This document shows, piece after piece, positions 7,019 through 15,200 of a stretch of 19,928 bases of DNA; the first letter of the stretch is position 1, and each line of letters opens with the position of its first letter. The stretch comes from Bacteroidota bacterium. Lineage in GTDB: Bacteria > Bacteroidota > Bacteroidia > Chitinophagales > Chitinophagaceae. The DNA lies in contig JAEYQO010000054.1 of NCBI GenBank assembly GCA_023409975.1, positions 1 through 19,928 of the forward strand, written 5' to 3'. The notes beneath the pieces were generated by a model, which searched no databases, had not been told where the DNA came from, and saw only the letters and a program-made list of their open reading frames with translations. The translations under genes and the position numbers were made by a program.

Positions 7019-7149
7019 CTGTCTGTTCCTTCGGTTTCCGCCTTGTTAAAGCTCCGCTCTCCTGTCCTATCTCGGGGTTCCACCCCTACCTCAGACTGGT
7101 AGTCCTTATCATTCAATAATAAGTTTGGCTGCGTTCTATGCTTTCTCAT
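7009..7149 (-). pseudogene. N-terminal stub of the intron-encoded reverse transcriptase
   Basis: In domain IV an ATG at 7149 opens a 46-codon frame that begins MRKHRTQPNLLLNDKDYQ, ends AETEGTDRLT and stops at TAA (7011-7009). Position just after the conserved AAGGACCGAACG segment and a hydrophilic, variable N-terminus are as expected for a IIC intron-encoded protein. All reverse-transcriptase blocks (including YxDD) and the maturase domain are missing. Assignment rests on position rather than on recognisable motifs, so it could also be a chance frame. Confidence 0.45.
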
Positions 7150-7589
7150 GAGTAAAACAAATTCTTCAGACACTTTACGTTCGGTCCTTCGCACCTTGTA
7201 GATCGGTACTACTATGACCTCTGCTGACTTCTGGACTGTACCATCTCTGTATCACTACAGGTGTTGCCGCTTCGCCACTCGCGCGTGACTCCGCCAGCAT
7301 ACTTCCAGACCTCCCCGGGGTAAGAGTAATAGCCTTCATCTCATATACCTGCTACATTTACTCGTAAAGGTTCGGGTAGTATAGGACTTCGTTTTGTGTT
7401 GCAAACTCGTCCGCCTTTAAGAGCCTGATGTAATTTCTGTTCGTCAGGCCGAGGCTTTGCCTCCGGCTTCTTTCAGATTCCACCTCACGATGGATCCCGC
7501 ACATGCGGGACCTTCAGCTAATGATTCCTACTACCAAGCTCATAGTGGACTTGCACCACCAAGCTATTACCCATGCCGGGCACACAACG

Positions 7590-7624
7590 AAAAAAGCCTC
7601 AGAGTATTAACTCCAAGGCTTTTT
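7590..7624 (-). terminator. Rho-independent terminator of tRNA-Val
   Basis: On the minus strand AAAAAGCCT (7624-7616) pairs with AGGCTTTTT, extended inward by GGAGT/ACTCT around a TAAT loop, and followed by a run of T ending at 7590. It lies 6 bases beyond the 3' end of the tRNA and directly precedes the 5' end of the group IIC intron. Confidence 0.85.
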
Positions 7625-7630
7625 ATTAAG

Positions 7631-7705
7631 TGGAAGCACACGGATTCGAACCGCGGACCCTCTGCTTGTAAGGCAGATGCTCTGAACCAGCTGAGCTATG
7701 CTTCC
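7631..7705 (-). tRNA. tRNA-Val (anticodon UAC)
   Basis: The 75-base cloverleaf reads GGAAGCA (acceptor) at 7705, D-arm GCTC..GAGC, anticodon arm TCTGC-CTTACAA-GCAGA with anticodon TAC, variable loop, T-arm CGCGG-TTCGAAT-CCGTG and acceptor TGCTTCC with discriminator A at 7631. CCA is not encoded. Stem pairing is complete apart from one G-T in the T-arm. A consensus promoter lies upstream and a terminator immediately downstream, so it is a single-gene transcription unit. Confidence 0.96.
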
Positions 7706-7750
7706 TTTTAAGATCTTCCCTTCTGTAACTGTCGTTCCGTAAAGGGATTG

Positions 7751-7781
7751 CAAAGATAGGCAGGCATCGGAATTCTCCAAA
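7751..7781 (-). promoter_or_regulatory. Consensus Bacteroidota promoter of tRNA-Val
   Basis: TTTG (7781-7778), a 19-base spacer, then TATCTTTG (7758-7751), an exact match to the TTTG / TAnnTTTG promoter with ideal spacing. The expected transcription start is about 35-40 bases upstream of the mature tRNA end at 7705. This is the best promoter in the window. Confidence 0.8.
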
Positions 7782-7824
7782 ACCTTTTTCAAAAAATTTG
7801 TTTGATAATGTGTGGGGGCTGCTG

Positions 7825-7950
7825 GGCCGTTGGCTTTTGGCCATTGGCCATTGGCTGGCTTTTGGCCATTGGCCGTTGGCTGTTGGTTTGGCCTTCGCTT
7901 TGGGCCGTTGGCCTTTGGCTGGCCTTGGCCTTGGCTTTCGCTTTCGCTAC
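7825..7950. repeat. Degenerate TTGGCC/GGCTTTTGGCC low-complexity repeat
   Basis: About 125 bases are built from TTGGCC, TTGGCT and CTTTCGCT words. The 19-base unit TGGCTTTTGGCCATTGGCC occurs exactly twice, at 7831-7849 and 7856-7874. Three overlapping plus-strand frames rich in W, P, L and A arise from the repeat and are not genes. It fills the space between the exchanger stop codon and the tRNA promoter. Confidence 0.8.
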
Positions 7951-7969
7951 AGCTTTCGCGCCTGCCCCT

Positions 7970-8950
7970 CTACGTCCTCAGGAATATCAAGGTCCCCAGG
8001 TAGATCAGATACAATAGCACAAACACGCCGCCCTCCACCCTGCTCACGGTCTTGTCGCTGCGGAATACCGGATAACAGGCTATCGCTACCGCAGCAGCAA
8101 GGGGCAGATCGAACCAGAGGATATCCTCCGTAACCGTAATCCCTCCGGGAACAGATAAACAGGTAGCTCCCAGTATTAACACGATATTTGAAATACTACT
8201 CCCGATCAGATTCCCCACCGCCACATCACGATCGTCCTTCACCGTGGCTACCATGGTGGTCACCAGCTCCGGAGCAGAGGTACCGATCGCCACAATCGTC
8301 AGTCCGATGATCGCATCAGACACTCCCAGACTGGCAGCTATATCCACAGCACCCGACACCAACAGATCTGCACCCCAAACCGTCAAGGATATTCCCACTA
8401 TCAATCGTATCAGATTCCATACACCGGTCTTCCAGGAGCGTGTGGGCACCAGCGCGTGCTGACCGTATTCCTCCACGTACTCGACTCTCAGGCCAATATG
8501 CGCCTTGCGTCTTGAATACCGGATCAATGCAATCGTATAGGCAACCGCGCCCGCCAGCAGGATACCCCCCTCGAGGCGCGACAACTCCTTATCCAAAGCC
8601 ATCAGGAATAAAACCACAGCAGCCACGATCATCACAGGCACATCAAAACGGATACTCATGTTCCGCAGCTTCAAAGGGCGGATAAATGCACTCAGCCCCA
8701 GGATCAGCAGGATGTTCACCATATTGGTACCCGCGATGTTTCCCACCGCCAGGGCACCCTTACCCTCTGCAGCCGCCGTAATGCCTACTGCAAGCTCTGG
8801 AGCGCTGGTACCCACAGATACCACCGTCAATCCAATGATCATGGGACTGATCCGCATCATGGCAGCCAGCGCGCTGGCGCCCCTCAACAGCAGCTCCGCG
8901 CCAATTACAACGATAACAAGACCCAATATGAATAAAAGGGATGCAGGCAT
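7970..8950 (-). CDS. Calcium/sodium antiporter (CaCA family, YrbG-like)
   Basis: An inner-membrane exchanger of about 326 residues with the two inverted alpha repeats that define the family: GTSAPELAVGITAAAEGKGA then GNIAGTNMVNILLILG near residues 49-87, and GTSAPELVTTMVATV then GNLIGSSISNIVLILG near 225-263 (numbering from the TTG at 8956). The acidic residues E54 and E230 are the expected ion ligands. Around ten hydrophobic segments surround a short cytosolic loop rich in Arg and Lys (about 148-180). The frame can begin at TTG 8956, but the ATG at 8950 is the more likely start. It follows the MlaE-like permease by 80 bases on the same strand and could share its transcript. The ion specificity (Na+/Ca2+ versus H+/Ca2+) cannot be read from sequence. 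Confidence 0.9.
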   Translation of the reverse strand: MPASLLFILGLVIVVIGAELLLRGASALAAMMRISPMIIGLTVVSVGTSAPELAVGITAAAEGKGALAVGNIAGTNMVNILLILGLSAFIRPLKLRNMSIRFDVPVMIVAAVVLFLMALDKELSRLEGGILLAGAVAYTIALIRYSRRKAHIGLRVEYVEEYGQHALVPTRSWKTGVWNLIRLIVGISLTVWGADLLVSGAVDIAASLGVSDAIIGLTIVAIGTSAPELVTTMVATVKDDRDVAVGNLIGSSISNIVLILGATCLSVPGGITVTEDILWFDLPLAAAVAIACYPVFRSDKTVSRVEGGVFVLLYLIYLGTLIFLRT

Positions 8951-9029
8951 AAGCAAACCATTTTTAGATACCCTTCCATCGGAAAGGACGATATGAGGGA
9001 TTCAATTTAGCAAGTTTCCGGCAGCCAGA

Positions 9030-9773
9030 CTAGAGTAGCAGGATCGTCAGAATATAATCTGCCAGCAGAATCAGGATACAAGTCACCACCACCGCCGTTG
9101 TCGATGCCCGTCCAATCTCCAGGGCGCCTCCTTTCACATGATATCCATAGTAAGCTGGAATCGTAGCGATAATAAAGGCAAACGTAAAGGCCTTCATCAT
9201 GGCAAAGAAGAGGTTATAGGCCAGAAAGCCTTCGGTGAGTCCCTGCTCAAACTGTTGTCTGGAGAGGATCTTCGAAAACATACCAGCGAGGTATCCTCCC
9301 CAGATGCTAACTGCGATGGACAGGACGATCAGGCAGGGAATCATGATCATGGCTGCAATGATCTTAGGAAGGACGAGATAGGTTTTGGTATTGATCCCCA
9401 TAATTTCCAGTGCGTCGATCTGTTCACTGACGCGCATATTCCCCAGCTCTGAGGCAATCTTTGAACCAACCACACCGGCAAGCACAATGCAGATCACCGT
9501 CGGAGAAAGCTCAAGGATTGTCGAGTCGCGGACAATGCTCGCGATAACGGGTTTGGGAACGAGGGGACTCACCAGCTGGTAGGCTGTTTGCACGGTGAGT
9601 ACCATACCGAGGAAGATAGAAATGACGAGCACAATAGGCAGGGAGCGTATGCCGATGTCGTTACACTGGTCCATGAACTCTTTCCAATAGACCCTTCCGT
9701 TCTCAGGACGTGCTATCGAGCCACGCAGCATGAGTACTATCCTACCAAAATGCTCCAGTACATTTCTTATCAT
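9030..9773 (-). CDS. mlaE: MlaE-family ABC transporter permease
   Basis: The 247-residue protein (from ATG 9773; the frame extends to a TTG at 9800) begins MIRNVLEHFGRIVLML. It contains the family signature ELGNMRVSEQIDALEIMGIN, followed by the LPKIIAAMIMIPCLIVL helix and a C-terminal VKGGALEIGRASTTAVVVTC helix. MlaE is the inner-membrane permease of the Mla/MCE system that moves phospholipids between outer and inner membranes in diderms. Length and topology (five to six helices) are normal. In many genomes the ATPase MlaF is the next gene; here the next gene downstream is the CaCA exchanger and upstream is the CPA2 antiporter, so the partners must be elsewhere. The short Glu-X-Gly coupling region contacting MlaF appears intact. 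Confidence 0.9.
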   Translation of the reverse strand: MIRNVLEHFGRIVLMLRGSIARPENGRVYWKEFMDQCNDIGIRSLPIVLVISIFLGMVLTVQTAYQLVSPLVPKPVIASIVRDSTILELSPTVICIVLAGVVGSKIASELGNMRVSEQIDALEIMGINTKTYLVLPKIIAAMIMIPCLIVLSIAVSIWGGYLAGMFSKILSRQQFEQGLTEGFLAYNLFFAMMKAFTFAFIIATIPAYYGYHVKGGALEIGRASTTAVVVTCILILLADYILTILLL

Positions 9774-9835
9774 ATCGCTACAAATGTAAGCAGCAAACAA
9801 AAATCCCGTACCAATTCTATTTCCGGTCCCCGATT

Positions 9836-12136
9836 CTATGATACAGGTGGTTGATGGCTTTCTGAGTCCATCACCGCGGCAGCCTTTGTAATCGCTGCAA
9901 TCTTCTTACGGTTGCCTACCAGCCAGACAATATCACCTTTCTCGAACACCACGGTGGAAGCCGGATTGAACATGCGGTGATTGCCCCGCTCTATGCCGAT
10001 GATCAGGCCATCCGTGCGCTCCCGGATCTTTGAATCTCTTATGGATAGCCCCTTCAGTCCTGTATTTTTGTTGATGAGGATCTTTTGCAGCTCAATATCG
10101 CTCTTATTCACGGTGCTGGTGCTGACGGATTCATCCCGGGTCTCAAATTCCTTCCTGAACACCTGTAATTGTTCATCCGTGGCAATGATTCCGAGCTGGT
10201 CCGCCGGGAACAGCCGTTCATACCGCGCCGGGGCGGGAATCACCCGGTCGCCCCGCCGGATGTAGGCAATATTGATCCCGAACTTTTCCCGCCAGGCCAG
10301 TTCTTCCAGGGTTTTCCCGAGGTAGGTGGCATAGGGACTTACATCTTCTGTCACAAGGTGGGCCGACCAGGGAGAAAGTGCGGAACTGAACGTAACGTTA
10401 TTTGGAACGATCTCGGCTTCTTCCGCTTCAAGCTGACGGGCATTGAGATTGAACAGGAACCTGCCTTCGATCCGCTGATAGAACCGCTGGATCCGTTTGG
10501 CAAGGATGAAGTAAGTCACGATGATGGCAGGAATCGCTATGAAGATAGCCACCGTTGTTGAGAGCAGGGTGTTGATCCAGGCACCGATGATCACAATACC
10601 GAGGAAAATTCTCAGTACCTCCACCATTACAAGAGGCCCCCGGTTATATTTGTTATCCAGCCAGAGCTGTTTATAGGTAAGGTTGCCCGGCCGCTTCATC
10701 ATAAAAGCTGCGAGGAATGGTGCGGCTACAGCCATGGAGACGACAAGGGTGATGATACCGCTTAGAGCAGAGTTCTCTATATATAGCTGCACAAATGGCA
10801 GCAGAAAATTGGTCGTCAACAGAAACAGGGCCAGCACCACAATGCCATTCGTGAGCAGATTAGCGCCATAAGCCTTCAGCATAACCTTCCAGGAATCCTG
10901 CGTCTGGGTTTTCTGCGTGCTGCTGGCGTAGCGATTCAGGTTTCTGAGCCAACGCTCCGGCAGGCGCCTTTCCAGGAAATTATAAAGAGGCTCTGAAAGT
11001 TTGATCATGTAGGGCGTTGTAAAGGTGGTAATTGCAGAAGCGCCCACCGCCACAGGGAACAGGAAGGGGCTGATGACACCCAGACTAAGGCCCAGTGTGG
11101 CAACGATGAAGGCGAACTCCCCTATCTGCGCCATGCTCATACCCACCTGTACGGATTGCTTCAGCGGTTGACCTGAAATCACCGCTCCCAGTGTGGTACT
11201 GAATAATTTTCCGAAAATGGTCAGCAGGGTGATAATGATCACCGGGCCGCCATATTCTATAATGGCCTGCGGGTCGATCATCATACCCACAGAAACAAAG
11301 AACACGGCGCCGAACAGATCCTTTACGGGTTTTGTCAGATGTTCGATCCGCTCTGCATAGGTGGTTTCAGCGATGATGGACCCCATGATGAAGGCACCCA
11401 GCTCAGCCGAGAAACCCACATTTGTGGCTACGATCACCATACCCAGACATAGTCCCACTGATAGGATCAGCAGCGTTTCCTCATCGAGAAGCTTTCTGGC
11501 GCGTTTGAGGAAGGTGGGTAGCAGGAAGATGCCCATGAGGAACCAGAGTGCCAGGAAGAAGAGGAGCTTGCCTACGGTGAACAGCAGCTCGAGGCCTTCA
11601 AATTGCTGACTGATGGCCATAGTAGATAGTAACACCATCATGATGATCACCACGATATCCTCTACCACGAGCACGCCAAATACAATATTGGCAAACTGCT
11701 TGTGCTTTACCCCTAATTCATCAAACGCTTTAATGATAATGGTTGTAGAGGAGCTGGCCAGCATACCGCCGAGGAATACACTATCCATGGTAGACCAGCC
11801 AAGCCATTTGCCGACAATGAAGCCAGCGGTGGTAATAAATATGATCTCGGTGAAGGCGGTGATAGAAGATGCTCCTCCCACGCGCATCAGCTTTTTGAAG
11901 CTGAACTCCAGCCCCAGACTAAACAACAGGAAGATGACACCAATCTCGGCCAGTGTTTCCACATTGGCCAGATCGGCAACCGTGGGTGTGACTTTCAGAT
12001 ACGGCCCTACCAGAAATCCGGCGATAATATAGCCCAGGACCAGGGGTTGTCTGATCCACTTAAAAAGGATCGTCGTTAATGCACCCGTAATTAGAATCAG
12101 TGCAAGATCTTCTATCAGTTTTGGTAAATGACCCAT
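9836..12136 (-). CDS. CPA2 monovalent cation:proton antiporter with extra membrane module and two RCK_C domains
   Basis: The 766-residue protein starts MGHLPKLIEDLALILITGAL. Residues 8-395 are a Na+/H+ exchanger (CPA2/KefB-like) domain with GYIIAGFLVGPYL (35-47), ASSSTTIIIKAFDELG (127-142) and the ion-binding VVEDIVVII (157-165, E159/D160). Residues about 418-550 add four more hydrophobic segments, and 560-766 are soluble. The soluble part contains two RCK_C/TrkA_C-like domains, about 598-665 and 678-752 (the second with GLIIGIERG, NPASTVVFEKGDIVWLVG). No TrkA-N Rossmann domain (GxGxxG) is seen, so it differs from KefB/KefC, which have TrkA-N. RCK_C domains commonly bind nucleotides or ions to gate transport. 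Likely role: K+ or Na+ efflux coupled to protons. The ATG at 12136 lies 145 bases downstream of secDF, beyond a terminator, so it probably has its own promoter. Confidence 0.88.
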   Translation of the reverse strand: MGHLPKLIEDLALILITGALTTILFKWIRQPLVLGYIIAGFLVGPYLKVTPTVADLANVETLAEIGVIFLLFSLGLEFSFKKLMRVGGASSITAFTEIIFITTAGFIVGKWLGWSTMDSVFLGGMLASSSTTIIIKAFDELGVKHKQFANIVFGVLVVEDIVVIIMMVLLSTMAISQQFEGLELLFTVGKLLFFLALWFLMGIFLLPTFLKRARKLLDEETLLILSVGLCLGMVIVATNVGFSAELGAFIMGSIIAETTYAERIEHLTKPVKDLFGAVFFVSVGMMIDPQAIIEYGGPVIIITLLTIFGKLFSTTLGAVISGQPLKQSVQVGMSMAQIGEFAFIVATLGLSLGVISPFLFPVAVGASAITTFTTPYMIKLSEPLYNFLERRLPERWLRNLNRYASSTQKTQTQDSWKVMLKAYGANLLTNGIVVLALFLLTTNFLLPFVQLYIENSALSGIITLVVSMAVAAPFLAAFMMKRPGNLTYKQLWLDNKYNRGPLVMVEVLRIFLGIVIIGAWINTLLSTTVAIFIAIPAIIVTYFILAKRIQRFYQRIEGRFLFNLNARQLEAEEAEIVPNNVTFSSALSPWSAHLVTEDVSPYATYLGKTLEELAWREKFGINIAYIRRGDRVIPAPARYERLFPADQLGIIATDEQLQVFRKEFETRDESVSTSTVNKSDIELQKILINKNTGLKGLSIRDSKIRERTDGLIIGIERGNHRMFNPASTVVFEKGDIVWLVGNRKKIAAITKAAAVMDSESHQPPVS

Positions 12137-12229
12137 GGGTTGCTAAGATACCGAAATTTGAGCGTTTTAATCTGGTGCTAACCTGTTGTAAACCAATGGC
12201 ATCAACCGTTTCAGGTCCTTCTGAAAAAC

Positions 12230-12260
12230 AAAAAAGCTGTCCTGCATTTACAGGACAGCC
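12230..12260 (-). terminator. Rho-independent terminator of secDF
   Basis: On the minus strand GCTGTCCTG (12259-12251), a 6-base loop, CAGGACAGC (12244-12236) and then a run of T (12235-12230). The 9-bp perfect stem begins 22 bases after the secDF stop codon. Confidence 0.88.
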
Positions 12261-12280
12261 TCACAATAAACTGATTATAA

Positions 12281-15200
12281 TTAAGCCATTTTCTTCAGCT
12301 CTTCGATCTGAGCTTCACGATCGATCTCGTTTTTCAGCTTGTCTTTCTTGTCCATGTCTACAAGGACAGGCGCAGCCACAAAAACAGAAGAGTAGACACC
12401 TGCCACAACACCTACCAGCATAGCGAAGGCAAAGCCACGGGTTACCTCGCCACCGAAGATGAACAGGATGAGAAGCGTCAGGAATACCGTCAGAGAAGTC
12501 ATGATCGTTCTGCTCATGGTCTCATTGATGGAGCGATTGATCACAGAAATCTTGCTATCGTTTGGTGTCTTACGGAAGTTCTCACGAATCCGGTCGAACA
12601 CTACTACGGTGTCGTTCATCGAGAAACCGATCACTGTCAGGATAGCCGCGATAAAGTGCTGATCGATCTCAAGGGAGAATGGCACCACGTTCCTCAGGAA
12701 CGAGAACACGATCAGGACCACGAACACGTCGTGCAGCAGGGCCATGATGGTACCTACAGAATACTGCCATTTGCGGAATCGCATGAGGATGTAGATAGAG
12801 ATAGCCATCAATGAGAGTACTGTTGCCCATTTAGCACCATTTACGAGATCATCCGAAATAGTAGGAAGGACCGTCTGGGAGCTTTGCAGGTAATTAGCTG
12901 CGAAGTTTTCAAAGCTTGTTCCGGCAGGCAGGAAGTTCTTTTCCAGCAGACCAGCAAACAACACCTGTTGTACTTCTGCTTCAACTTCAGGCCCCTGCTG
13001 GTCGATCATATAAGCTGTCGTGACATTCAGCTGGTTTTCTGTTCCAATGGTTTTCACGATGGGATATTCACCAAATTTCTCCTGGAGCCCTTCTCTCACA
13101 TCAGCGACCTCATAGGGCTGGTCGAAACGGATGGTATAGCTTCTTCCACCGGCAAATTCAACGCCGTAGTCGAACCCGTTGAAGAACGCAGCGATTCCGA
13201 GAACCAGTACAATAGCGGAACTGATATAGGCAACCTTCCTGAAGCCGATGAAATTGAAGTTCGCTTTGCGGAAGACTGCTTTTGAAATATTGGTGAAGTA
13301 GTTGAAGTGACGGCCGCGCTTCATGATCATCTCTGTGAAGAGCCTGGATACGAGGATACCGCAGAACATAGACAGTAAGAGACCGATGATCTGAGTGGTG
13401 GCGAAACCAAGTACAGGGCCGAGACCAAAGATGAACAGGATGATGGCCGTGATCAGGGTGGTCAGGTGACCATCCAATACCGGTGCATAGGAACGGCGAT
13501 AGCCTTCCGAGACTGCCTGTTCATATCCTTTGCCGGAGGAGAGCTCCTCCTTGATCCGCTCGAAGATCAATACGTTCGTATCCACGGCCATACCGATCGT
13601 CAGTACCAGACCTGCGATACCCGGCATCGTCAGTGTGGCGTGCAGTGCGGCAAGGATACCGATTGTGAACAATACGTTCAGGATCAGGGCCACATTTGCT
13701 ACGATACCACCGGTATTGTAGTATAACAACATCAGGGCGAAGATGACCACGAATGAGATCAGGAGTGATTTCATACCCGCGTCAATGGATTCAGCACCGA
13801 GTGTTGGACCCACTACCTGCTCCTGTACGATACGTGCGGGGGCAGGAAGCTTACCGGATTTAAGTATGTTGGCCAGATCGGTTGCTTCTTCAGCGGTGAA
13901 ACCACCACTGATCGAGGTGCGGCCATTAGGGATTTCATCATTTACTACAGGAGCAGAGTACACCTTATCGTCAAGAACAACAGCAACGAACTTGCCCTTA
14001 TTCTCAGCAGTCATTTTTCTCCAGACACGAGCGCCAACGGCATCCATTTCCATGGATACTTCGGGTTGACCTGTCAGAGGATTATAGTCCATTCTTGCTT
14101 CCGTAACGCGATCACCTTCCAGCTTTGCTTCTTCAGCACCGGGAGCAGTTCTGATCGCATACAGGGTGAGCGGGGCGTTCGGATCGCGACGCATATCCTT
14201 TTGCTGTGCACCGTAAAGGAACTTTACATTATTCGGGAACTTATTGCGTACAACATCGAGGCGGAGGTATTGATTCAGCTTAGCTGTATCCTTTTTAGCG
14301 ATATAACCGATGACCGGGCTGGAATTGCTGGCCAGGTCTTCAGAGATGAAAAGGAGGGAGCGAATAGGATATTGTCTAGCGGCTTCTTCAGCAGCAAGTG
14401 CTGTAGAATCCTGTCCGGCTGCTCCCGAAGCGCTGGTAGTACCACCGAGCAGGGAAGTAAGACTTCCTGTGTCCGCTGTACCTGTAGCTGCTGTAGCAGT
14501 GGTATCTGTGGCAGCAGGAGTCGCTGCGGCAGTTGTTGCGGCCGAATCAGCAGGAGTCTCTGTTGATGTAGTGGGTTCAGCACCTGCAAGGTATTTACTC
14601 AGTGCAGTTTCTGCATCCAGTAAGCCGCCATAGATTTCCTGGTTTGCGTAGGTTTCGAAGAACTGGAGCTTGGCAGTAGCCTGGAGGTAGTCACGTACCC
14701 TTTCCGGATTGCGTACACCTGCAAGTTCCACTGTGATGATACCTTTGTTCTCATCGAGGTTAACGTTGGGCTGTGCCACGCCGAAACGGTCGATACGGGT
14801 AAGCAGCACATTATAGGTACGCTTGATAGCATCTCTGGATTCACGACGGATCTTGCTCAATACCTCTTCGTTGGTAGAATTCAGTGTGATATCTTTTTCA
14901 GAAGGCTTGGTGAAGAGGTAAGCCATTTTCGCATTCGGGTTGTTCTTGTTGAAAGCTTCGCCGAACAGCGTCACATAGTCCGCCTGGCTGCTGCGTTTGG
15001 CCAGATTGGCATCTGTAATAGCCTTATTTAGTGCAGCATCTTTCGGATTGTTGGACATGGAGCGGACAAGCTCATCGAGGCTCACCTCGAGTGTTACGTT
15101 CATACCACCCTGAAGATCGAGACCGAGGTTCAGCTCCTGTTCCTTGGCTTCCTGATAGGTGTACTCTGCCAGTAAGGGAATCTTGAAAACTGTTTCTCCC

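Larger units (their letters stand above)
6916..7585 (-). mobile_element. ORF-less group IIC intron (5' and 3' ends preserved, reverse transcriptase deleted)
   Basis: On the minus strand the element opens GTGTGCCCGGCATGGG at 7585, the 5' end used by IIC introns such as the Oceanobacillus iheyensis intron. Further domain I-III landmarks follow in order: GGAATCTGAAAGAAGC (7481-7466), GAGTTTGCAA..ACAAAACGAAGTCC (about 7408-7381), CCCCGGGGAGGTCTGGAAG (about 7320-7302) and GTCAGCAGAGGTCATAGTA (about 7228-7210). Domain V is GAACCGCCGTATGCCGAACG plus GCACGTACGGTGG (6991-6959), including the CGC triad at 6987-6985. A domain VI hairpin GCAGGGG/CCCCTGC occupies 6946-6926 and the element ends near CTACTCG (6922-6916); the 3' boundary is uncertain by a few bases. 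The reverse transcriptase normally encoded in domain IV is gone except for a short stub. The 5' end sits 4 bases after the T-tract of a terminator, the preferred IIC target. Confidence 0.85.

Noticed and set aside
7798..8133. Three overlapping plus frames rich in W, L, A and P
   Set aside because: They are translations of the TTGGCC repeat and the antisense of the exchanger gene.
9781..9788. TACATTTG as promoter for the MlaE-type gene
   Set aside because: It matches TAnnTTTG but ends only 8 bases before the ATG at 9773 and lacks a TTTG at proper distance; it would imply a leaderless transcript.
14275..14633. Frames on both strands over the Ala/Thr-rich part of secDF
   Set aside because: Low-complexity codons of the real gene give open shadow frames.
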